From positions 1 to 14,395 of the forward strand of contig JALRJW010000361.1 of the NCBI GenBank assembly GCA_023268955.1: a DNA stretch of 14,395 nucleotides, in the 5' to 3' direction. The stretch's first letter is position 1. Each line of letters opens with the position of its first letter. Of this stretch, positions 1-5,629 are shown piece after piece. This stretch comes from Aliarcobacter sp. GTDB taxonomy: Bacteria; Campylobacterota; Campylobacteria; Campylobacterales; Arcobacteraceae. The notes under the pieces are model-generated. The model saw only the letters and a program-made list of their open reading frames with translations. It searched no databases and was not told the DNA's origin. A program made the position numbers and the translations under genes.

Positions 1-147
1 AGTTAAAGAACCACCCTCTTCAATATTTCTAGCAGCACCAAAAAATCTTTTTGGTTTATGTAATGCATTTGCATCAACCCCACCTGAAAGTACTTTTCCT
101 GAACTTGGTGTAACAGTATTATATGCTCTTGCAAGTCTAGTAATTGA
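1..147 (-). pseudogene. rho: Internal fragment of transcription termination factor Rho fused to ureC
   Basis: About 49 codons read ITRLARAYNT...SGKVLSGGVDANALHKPKRFF...ARNIEEGGSLT, which is the Rho ATPase core just after the Walker B aspartate (family context LLDSITRLARAYN) and through the Q-loop (SGKVL-GGVDANA), the RNA-translocating loop of the hexameric helicase. The piece begins at the UreC Ser-Ile-Thr position and continues to the left edge, so the rest of Rho may follow outside the window. The Walker A lysine, the RNA-binding N-terminal domain and the Walker B aspartate are not present, so this piece alone cannot terminate transcription. It has no start codon or ribosome binding site of its own. 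A complete rho is expected elsewhere in the genome. Identification of the segment is very secure; its presence here is suspicious. Confidence 0.9.
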
Positions 148-1209
148 AATTGCTCCAAGGTCATGAAGTACATCTTCAGCTGCAATTGTATTTCCTCTGA
201 TTCTACTTTCAGCAAAACTAACATCTTCAGGAATTTTTGGACTTAAATGGTGACAAACCATAAGCATATCAAGGTGTTCTTCAATTGTATTTTTGGTATA
301 TGGTAAAGTTGGATTTGTACTTGATGGTAAAATATTTTCTAAACCTGCAACTTTCATAATATCAGGGGCATGACCACCACCAGCACCTTCAGAGTGAAAT
401 GTATGTATAGTTCTATTTTTAAAACTATCAACTGTATTATCCACAAAACCTGATTCATTTAAAGTATCTGTATGAATAGCAACTTGCACATCATAATCAT
501 CTGCAACTTTTAAACAAGTATCAATAGCATTTGGAGTACTTCCCCAATCTTCATGAAGTTTAAGCCCCATAGCTCCTGCTTTTATTTGCATTTCTAAAGC
601 TTCATAGCTTGAACTATTACCTTTACCCATAAAACCAAAATTCATAGGAATATCATCAACACTTTGAATCATTTTTGATATATTCCACTCTCCTGGCGTA
701 CAAGTTGTGGCATTTGTTCCTGTGTTTGGACCAGTTCCTCCACCAACCATTGTCGTAACTCCACTATTTAAAGCTTCAGTTATTTGACCAGGACTTATAA
801 AGTGAATATGTGAATCAATTCCACCTGCAGTGATAATTTTACCCTCAGCAGATAGTATTTCAGTATTTGCTCCAATTTCAAGTTCAGGAGTTATTCCATC
901 ACATAAATTTGGATTACCAGATTTTCCAATAGCTTTTATAAGCCCATTTTTAATACCAATATCAGCTTTATATATACCCGTATAATCAATAATCACAGCA
1001 TTTGTAATAATCACATCACAAGTATCAGTAGCTGTTGGACTTTGAGCCATACCATCCCTAATAGTTTTACCACCACCAAACTTTGATTCTTCACCATAAA
1101 TAGTGTAATCTTTTTCTATTTTAGCTATTAATGAAGTATCAGCAAGTCTAAATCTATCCCCAGTTGTCGGTCCATACATTGAAGCATATTTTTCTTTTGT
1201 AATCTTCAT
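1..1209 (-). CDS. ureC: Urease alpha subunit UreC N-terminal ~62%, joined in frame to a Rho fragment; open at left edge
   Basis: UreC is the nickel catalytic subunit of cytoplasmic urease, hydrolysing urea to ammonia and carbamate. Translation from ATG 1207-1209 gives a clean UreC whose active-site residues fall on Klebsiella numbering exactly: His134 and His136 (SHIHF), Lys217 that is carbamylated (GLKLHED), His246, His272, Cys319-His320 of the flap (MVCHH) and Arg336 (ESRIR). AGGAGAG lies 4 bases before the start, inside the end of ureAB, and ureAB stops one base upstream, so the genes are translationally linked. After Ser355-Ile356-Thr357, where UreC should read SSDSQAMGR with the nickel ligand Asp360, the frame continues as Rho; position 360 is Ala. 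About 210 C-terminal residues are absent. The reading frame stays open to base 1. As written the product cannot be an active urease. UreC identity of the first part is certain; whether the fusion exists in the organism is not. Confidence 0.93.
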   Translation of the reverse strand, partial: MKITKEKYASMYGPTTGDRFRLADTSLIAKIEKDYTIYGEESKFGGGKTIRDGMAQSPTATDTCDVIITNAVIIDYTGIYKADIGIKNGLIKAIGKSGNPNLCDGITPELEIGANTEILSAEGKIITAGGIDSHIHFISPGQITEALNSGVTTMVGGGTGPNTGTNATTCTPGEWNISKMIQSVDDIPMNFGFMGKGNSSSYEALEMQIKAGAMGLKLHEDWGSTPNAIDTCLKVADDYDVQVAIHTDTLNESGFVDNTVDSFKNRTIHTFHSEGAGGGHAPDIMKVAGLENILPSSTNPTLPYTKNTIEEHLDMLMVCHHLSPKIPEDVSFAESRIRGNTIAAEDVLHDLGAISITRLARAYNTVTPSSGKVLSGGVDANALHKPKRFFGAARNIEEGGSLT

Positions 1210-1210
1210 T

Positions 1211-1888
1211 TTACTCTCCTAAAAACTTTGCTAAATTTGTCATTGCATTTTGTTTTGTAGTTTCATCATCTAAAAAACCTTCAACTAAACCATTAAAACC
1301 ACTCATATATCTTTTTCCACTAAACTCTATTAAACTAATAGTTTTACTCGAACCTGGCTCAAATCTAACAGAAGTTCCAGCTGGAATATCTAATCTTTTT
1401 CCATAAGCACTTGCTCTATCAAAATTCAGTTCTTTATTAACTTCAAAGAAATGATAGTGAGAACCTATTTGAACAGGTCTATCCCCATCATTTTTAACTT
1501 CAATAGTAGTGATTTTTTTTCTATCATTTAATAATATTTCACCCTCTTCTATAAAGTATTGACCAGGAATTAACTCATTTTTATCATAAGGTATTGGATT
1601 ATGTACTGTTACAAGTTTAGTTCCATCATTAAAAGTAGCTTCAACTTGAACCATGTGCATCATAGAAGCAACTCCACTCATCACATCATCTTGTTTTAAA
1701 ACCTTTGTTGCATCAACCATAAGTTGTGCTACACTTTTACCATCTCTAGCACCCTCAATAATATATGAACTTAAAATTGCCACAGCTTCAGGATAGTTTA
1801 GTTTTACACCTCTATCTTTCCTTTCTATAGCTAGTTTAGCAGCTGTATAAATCATAAGTTTTTCTGACTCGCGATTTGTTAGAAACAT
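1211..1888 (-). CDS. ureAB: Urease fused gamma-beta subunit (UreA-UreB fusion)
   Basis: This is the structural small subunit of urease, which packs around UreC in the oligomeric enzyme. Residues 1-100 are the UreA (gamma) domain, starting MFLTNRESEKLMIY and containing VKLNYPEAVAILSSYIIEGARDG. Residues about 106-208 are the UreB (beta) domain, with LIPGQYFIEEGEI, DRPVQIGSHYHFFEVN, RLDIPAGTSVRFEPG and GFNGLVEGFLDD. Most bacteria use separate UreA (~100 aa) and UreB (~105 aa). The single 225-aa polypeptide is the arrangement of Helicobacter (there named UreA) and Arcobacter, and supports a Campylobacterota origin. A ~17-residue tail (ETTKQNAMTNLAKFLGE) follows the UreB core. A purine-rich ribosome binding site (AAGGAAAGA) sits just before the ATG. 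It lies between ureD (21-base gap) and ureC (one-base gap) in one operon. No disruption is seen. Confidence 0.96.
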   Translation of the reverse strand: MFLTNRESEKLMIYTAAKLAIERKDRGVKLNYPEAVAILSSYIIEGARDGKSVAQLMVDATKVLKQDDVMSGVASMMHMVQVEATFNDGTKLVTVHNPIPYDKNELIPGQYFIEEGEILLNDRKKITTIEVKNDGDRPVQIGSHYHFFEVNKELNFDRASAYGKRLDIPAGTSVRFEPGSSKTISLIEFSGKRYMSGFNGLVEGFLDDETTKQNAMTNLAKFLGE

Positions 1889-1909
1889 TCTCTTTCCTTT
1901 CTTTTATTT

Positions 1910-2671
1910 TTATTGCTTACCCAAATTAAAAGTAGATTTTCCAATCTCTTTTCTATAAATTTCCCAAACTCTATTTACTTCATTTTTTAGTTTTGACATA
2001 TTTTCAAAACTAATTGAAGCAATAATTATTTTCTTTGATTTACTATATGTAAAACTCTCAAAACCTTCTAGATACAACTTATCTAATAAATTATCATTCG
2101 TATGAGTTCTAATATAAATCTTTGCAAAAAGCCTTTTTTGTGAGCTTTTTCTTTGAATATAATCTTTTAATTCACTTCCTTTTACATCAAACTTTTCAAT
2201 ATATTCTAGTTTCTTATTTTCATCACTTTTAATATAAAAAGAGTTTTTCATAAGCATAGAAGTAAAATCAAAATTCTCATAACTTCTACCACTACTTAAA
2301 ATATCAACATAAAAAAAAGTAGAACTCTCATCAAAATTTAATCTAAAAGTTTGAATATATTTTGATTCTTTATATAAAATAAGTTCATCATTTATAAACT
2401 CTAAATTTGAATTATTTAGGTCTATATTTATGCAGTTTATTCCATACTCTTTTTTAGATTTATAAATTTTTGTAGCTGATTCTGTTGTGATAACAAGATT
2501 AGAATCTTTTAAACTAAAACTAGTTTTAATTCTATCTTTAGGGAAGATTCCTTCCCCAATATTTAGAAGTTTGATATAGTTTTCACTATCATTAAAATAA
2601 TAATGCCGTGAAGGAAGAAGTTGTTTATTTAAACTAAACCTATCTTCTTCAAAATTAAAATTAATACTCAT
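1910..2671 (-). CDS. ureD: Urease accessory protein UreD (UreH)
   Basis: UreD (UreH in Helicobacter) binds the urease apoprotein and recruits UreF and UreG for GTP-driven nickel insertion and lysine carbamylation. The 253-aa protein carries the family's most recognisable stretch, LVITTESATKIYKSKKEYG (residues about 74-92; commonly TTQSATKVYRS), followed by beta-strand-rich sequence and a central ILSSGRSYENFDF segment, where the family usually has a ...GR...GE.F motif. The remainder is divergent and rich in Lys, Asn, Ser and Ile. Assignment therefore rests on this motif, the length and its place directly upstream of ureAB, the same order as in Arcobacter. The ATG is preceded by AGGAAG, and the gene appears to open the operon. 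The other maturation genes (ureE, ureF, ureG) are not in this window; they would be expected downstream of ureC, beyond the chimeric junction. Confidence 0.85.
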   Translation of the reverse strand: MSINFNFEEDRFSLNKQLLPSRHYYFNDSENYIKLLNIGEGIFPKDRIKTSFSLKDSNLVITTESATKIYKSKKEYGINCINIDLNNSNLEFINDELILYKESKYIQTFRLNFDESSTFFYVDILSSGRSYENFDFTSMLMKNSFYIKSDENKKLEYIEKFDVKGSELKDYIQRKSSQKRLFAKIYIRTHTNDNLLDKLYLEGFESFTYSKSKKIIIASISFENMSKLKNEVNRVWEIYRKEIGKSTFNLGKQ

Positions 2672-2734
2672 AATCTTCCTAAAAATTTTACTAATATAAT
2701 TCTAACTAATTGCATCAGTTTATTTTTTCTTCAC

Positions 2735-2753
2735 CTGTATAAACTATATACAG
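2735..2753. promoter_or_regulatory. 19-bp palindrome upstream of ureD, candidate operator
   Basis: The perfect 7-bp arms CTGTATA and TATACAG are separated by AACTA, 64 bases upstream of the ureD ATG. It is the only clear dyad in the ureD upstream region, so it may be a repressor or activator site for the urease operon, or belong to the decayed ccdAB module that begins about 80 bases to its right. It does not resemble the NikR consensus known from Helicobacter. The regulator is unknown. Confidence 0.35.
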
Positions 2754-2823
2754 ATTTAAAAGCTGAATTTTCTATTTTTTACTTAAAAGCAACACTTAGA
2801 CAACAATCATTAAAAATATTGAA

Positions 2824-2931
2824 AAAGGAGTTTTTATGATTAGAAAAATAACCATTACAGAAGAAAAGAAAGAAAATGGTTTAATGGCTCAGTTTGATGT
2901 ATATATAAATTTAAACCTCTCCAAATTTTAA
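2824..2931 (+). pseudogene. Collapsed ccdAB toxin-antitoxin remnant
   Basis: A ribosome binding site and start (AAAGGAGTTTTTATG, ATG at 2836) and the next ~10 codons (MIRKITITEE) closely match the start of the intact ccdA at 9931 (MTRKMTITLEE), including the leader AAAGGAGTTTTT. After six more codons the sequence is the start of ccdB, MAQFDVYIN (ATG 2884), matching MAQFDVYLN at 10173. Almost all of ccdA and everything after codon 9 of ccdB are gone. The two start regions are in one frame, so the remnant could still express a 31-residue peptide ending at TAA 2929-2931. Its tail overlaps the last bases of the convergent histidine kinase gene at 2911. No functional toxin or antitoxin can be made. 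The common origin with the 9931-10478 module is plain from the sequence. Confidence 0.8.
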
Positions 2932-3981
2932 TAAAACTTCAGTCCCATCATTATATTTTGAATTAATATCTAATTTTATATCAAGGTTATCACAAAGTCT
3001 ATAAACTATATGCATACCTATTCCATAACCTTGTTGGGATTCTTTATAGTTTCTTTCAAATATCTTTTTGGGATATTTTACTCCTTTTCCATTATCTTTT
3101 ATTATTAAAAAACTTTTTTCATAAGATATTATGATTTTTGGATTTTTTTCATTATTATATTTACAGGCATTTGAAATTATATTATCAAATATTCTAATTA
3201 AGGCTTTTTCATTACTTATAACAAAACTATTTTTACTTATTTTATTAATAAATTCAATTTGTGGATATAAAAGTGAAAAATCATCTATTTTATGACTTAT
3301 AATTTCAGATAAATCTATTTTCTCCTTTAAAAGTTTATGTTCAAGTATCAGTTCAAGATTCTTATATAAAGATGAAATTGTATCTGCAGATAGTTTTATT
3401 CTATTTAGTTTTTTTATTTTTCCTTCATTATCTTCTTTATTTAAAAGTAAACTTGCATTAAGTCCAATTGCAGTTGCTGGGGTATTTAAATCATGGATTA
3501 AATCAATAATAAATCTATCTAAGTGGGAAATTGTTTCTTTCATAGGTTCTAAAGATTTTTTTGCAAGATAATAACTTACAATTAACAATAAAATCAAAAG
3601 GATAATTTGTAAAGAAATAGTAAAAATCTTAAGATTTTTTATCTCTTCATCCGTTGATTTTGAGACAGTTTTTACAACTATATATCCATTTTGTTTTGAA
3701 ATAGGAAAAGCTTTTATATAGTAGTCATTCTCTTTTCTAGGAAATTCAAATGCAACTTTTTGATTTTTCTTCAACTCATAACTAAAACCATTTTGAGTAT
3801 ATTTAAAATCTGTTTTTACAACTAACTGCGAGTATTGAAACATTTCCGTTGTAGTTTTTTTTAAAATCAACTCTTTTTGCTGTATAAAATATAAAAAACC
3901 AAGAAGAATAATCAATAAAGCAATTGAAAAAAAATAAATCAATGTAAATTTGATTAATGACTGTTTTTCATGGTTTTTCAC
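2911..3981 (-). CDS. Two-component sensor histidine kinase
   Basis: A 356-aa inner-membrane sensor. Membrane segments lie at about residues 11-33 and 119-140 and enclose a ~85-residue periplasmic sensing region with no recognisable fold. The dimerisation/phosphotransfer helix carries the phosphoacceptor His163 in HDLNTP, the form of the H-box (HELRTP elsewhere) common in Campylobacterota. The ATPase domain has an N-box (FDNIISNACKYN, 265-276), G1 (DNGKG, 296-300) and G2 (GYGIGMHI, 318-325). There is no obvious HAMP domain; the second membrane helix runs almost directly into the H-box helix. The gene overlaps the response regulator's end by 14 bases, so the two are co-translated. Divergent placement to the adaptor/RND operon suggests it controls that pump, perhaps by sensing an envelope-active compound; this is inference. 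Its 3' end meets the ccdAB remnant. Confidence 0.9.
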   Translation of the reverse strand: MKNHEKQSLIKFTLIYFFSIALLIILLGFLYFIQQKELILKKTTTEMFQYSQLVVKTDFKYTQNGFSYELKKNQKVAFEFPRKENDYYIKAFPISKQNGYIVVKTVSKSTDEEIKNLKIFTISLQIILLILLLIVSYYLAKKSLEPMKETISHLDRFIIDLIHDLNTPATAIGLNASLLLNKEDNEGKIKKLNRIKLSADTISSLYKNLELILEHKLLKEKIDLSEIISHKIDDFSLLYPQIEFINKISKNSFVISNEKALIRIFDNIISNACKYNNEKNPKIIISYEKSFLIIKDNGKGVKYPKKIFERNYKESQQGYGIGMHIVYRLCDNLDIKLDINSKYNDGTEVLLKFGEV

Positions 3982-4621
3982 ATCTATATCCTATTGATCT
4001 TATATTTGAAATATTAAAACCTATTTTATTTAGTTTAGATACCTGGACTCTAAGCGAAGCATCACTTCCGATTTCTCCATCATGTAAAATGTATAAAATT
4101 TCATCTTTAGTAACTATTTTTCCAATATTTTTTAGAAAAATTTCTAAAAGCTGATATTCATTTGGGCTTAAATGAATCTGTTTTTTCTCTTGAGTTAAAA
4201 TCTTTGAAGAAAGATTATAAGATAGATTTTTATAGTTTAATATCTTTTCATAGCTTCTAAAACTTTTTCTTATTTGTGCCTCTATTCTAACTATTAATTC
4301 TTTTGCGATAAAAGGTTTTTTTATATAATCATCAGCTCCAACATCGAAACCTCTTGTAAGATTTTGAATATCAAGTAAAGCTGTAATAAATATAGCAGGT
4401 GTATTATCATCACTTTTTCGTAAATCATTTAAAAGCTCAAAACCATTAATAAAAGGCACATTTACATCAAACAAATATAAATCATAACTTGATTCAAAGC
4501 TTTTATTTAAAGCTTGTTTCCCATCTTTTACCCAACAAACTTCATAGTTTTCATCCTCTAAAATATCAACAATAGTTTCACCTAAAACTAAATCATCTTC
4601 TAGTAATAATATTTTTCTCAT
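3968..4621 (-). CDS. OmpR/PhoB-family response regulator
   Basis: A 217-aa DNA-binding regulator and the partner of the overlapping histidine kinase. The receiver domain (1-~115) has the acidic pair Asp9-Asp10, the phosphoacceptor Asp52 (LFDVNVPFING), Thr80 (FITA) and Lys102 (YIKKPF). Residues ~125-217 form a winged-helix domain: LSPNEYQLLEIFLKN, VTKDEILYILHDGE, then a recognition helix near DASLRVQVSKLNKIG and a wing ending IRSIGYRCEKP. The start ATG (4619-4621) has no strong Shine-Dalgarno sequence. The gene is read away from the adaptor/RND operon, and the intergenic space holds a 30-bp inverted repeat that is the natural candidate binding site. Autoregulation plus control of the pump is the likely job; the signal and true targets cannot be read from the sequence. 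Confidence 0.92.
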   Translation of the reverse strand: MRKILLLEDDLVLGETIVDILEDENYEVCWVKDGKQALNKSFESSYDLYLFDVNVPFINGFELLNDLRKSDDNTPAIFITALLDIQNLTRGFDVGADDYIKKPFIAKELIVRIEAQIRKSFRSYEKILNYKNLSYNLSSKILTQEKKQIHLSPNEYQLLEIFLKNIGKIVTKDEILYILHDGEIGSDASLRVQVSKLNKIGFNISNIRSIGYRCEKP

Positions 4622-4642
4622 AAAAGTATTTTAAACTCTTAA

Positions 4643-4672
4643 TGTTAATAAAATGTTTATACTTTATTAACA
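4643..4672. promoter_or_regulatory. 30-bp inverted repeat between divergent regulator and efflux operons
   Basis: Perfect 10-bp arms TGTTAATAAA (4643-4652) and TTTATTAACA (4663-4672) surround a 10-base spacer that contains TATAC. It sits in the 96-base gap between the divergent response regulator and efflux adaptor genes, so a protein bound here could affect both promoters. The TTAAT/TTAATA steps also form a direct-repeat pattern, as OmpR-family regulators often bind. Function is inferred from position and symmetry. Confidence 0.5.
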
Positions 4673-4717
4673 CTCTTTTTTTAGGATTAAATATATCTAT
4701 TTAAAAGGGATGATTCC

Positions 4718-5629
4718 ATGAGTTTTTTAAAAAAATTTTTAATATTTATTGTAATAATTTCACTAATATTTTTAGCAATTTCATTGATAAATAAGAAAAA
4801 AGAAGAGATAGAAAATGAACCTACTGCTTTTAACTATAAATTAAAAGAGATTGAAAAAGAAAATAAAAATAATACAAATTTTGAAATTTATAATGCACTA
4901 CTTCAAGCAAAAGAAAATCCTAAAATCACTTCTAAAGTTTCAGGTTTTATTGAAAAAATAGTTGTAAAAGAGAATCAGAAAATCAAAAAAGGAGAGACTC
5001 TTTTTAAAATAGATTCTAAAGAGTTTGAAGCATCTTTAAATCAAATTAAATATTCAATTCAAGCATTAAAATATACTTTAAAATCTTTAGAAGATAGTAT
5101 TGAATCAACAAAATTAGATATGGAGTTTGCCCACAAACAATTGAAAAGAAATGAGAAAGTTCATAAAACAGGTGGTATTTCCCAAGATAAATTTGATAGT
5201 TTTTTAGTTTTATACGAACAAAAAAAATCTAAATATAAATCTTTGTTAAATACAATCAAAGCAAAAGAATTTGAGATAAAATCTCAAGAATCTTTATATA
5301 AATCAAAACTTCAAAGCCAAGATTATTACACTATTGCTTCACCAATTGATGGAGTTGTTGAAAATATAATTATGGTTCAAGGTGATTTAATAAATAGTAC
5401 TAAAACTGTTCTTAGTCTAGTTTCAAAAGAACAAAAACTTAGCTTTACTTTTGCAAATGAAAATATAAAAAAAGGTCAAGAAGTTTTTATAAATGAAGTT
5501 AAAATAGGAATAATAGATTTTATAAGTATTAGTAGTGAGAACTATTTGAGTGTGGCAAATATCAAGTTAATAAAAGCCCTTGAAAAACCTCTTAATTCTC
5601 TTATTTCCATTAAAGTGAAAATAAAATGA
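4718..5629 (+). CDS. RND efflux periplasmic adaptor (membrane fusion protein)
   Basis: The adaptor links an inner-membrane RND pump to an outer-membrane channel. Residues 6-25 form an uncleaved-looking membrane anchor or signal sequence with no lipobox Cys. The split lipoyl domain is visible in two halves: PKITSKVSGFIEKIVVKENQ...GETLFKID (68-99) and ASPIDGVVENIIMVQGDLI (207-225). A long Lys/Glu-rich coiled-coil hairpin (~101-202) lies between them, and a short beta-barrel follows. At 303 aa it is shorter than AcrA-type adaptors (~370-400 aa), and the C-terminal membrane-proximal domain looks reduced. The start is preceded by AAAAGGGA. The stop overlaps the pump's start by 4 bases (ATGA), so both are made together. 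No outer-membrane factor gene follows, so the complex must borrow a TolC-like channel encoded elsewhere. Confidence 0.9.
   Translation: MSFLKKFLIFIVIISLIFLAISLINKKKEEIENEPTAFNYKLKEIEKENKNNTNFEIYNALLQAKENPKITSKVSGFIEKIVVKENQKIKKGETLFKIDSKEFEASLNQIKYSIQALKYTLKSLEDSIESTKLDMEFAHKQLKRNEKVHKTGGISQDKFDSFLVLYEQKKSKYKSLLNTIKAKEFEIKSQESLYKSKLQSQDYYTIASPIDGVVENIIMVQGDLINSTKTVLSLVSKEQKLSFTFANENIKKGQEVFINEVKIGIIDFISISSENYLSVANIKLIKALEKPLNSLISIKVKIK

Noticed and set aside
1..147. Frameshift or sequencing error in ureC as the cause of the lost C-terminus
   Set aside because: The replacement sequence is not an out-of-frame reading of UreC; it is a recognisable, well-conserved stretch of Rho in the same frame.
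3..224. 73-codon minus-strand reading frame at the left edge
   Set aside because: It is in a different frame from the ureC/Rho reading frame, has a low-complexity hydrophobic translation, and lies wholly inside recognisable UreC and Rho coding sequence.
2672..2835. Search for a small RNA, riboswitch or tRNA in the ureD upstream gap and in 8698-8832
   Set aside because: Apart from the palindromes and promoter listed, these AT-rich gaps show no cloverleaf, no conserved riboswitch core and no repeat array.
3957..4154. Plus-strand frame of 65 codons
   Set aside because: It is antisense to the C-terminal half of the response regulator, whose winged-helix motifs are clear; no ribosome binding site or family resemblance.
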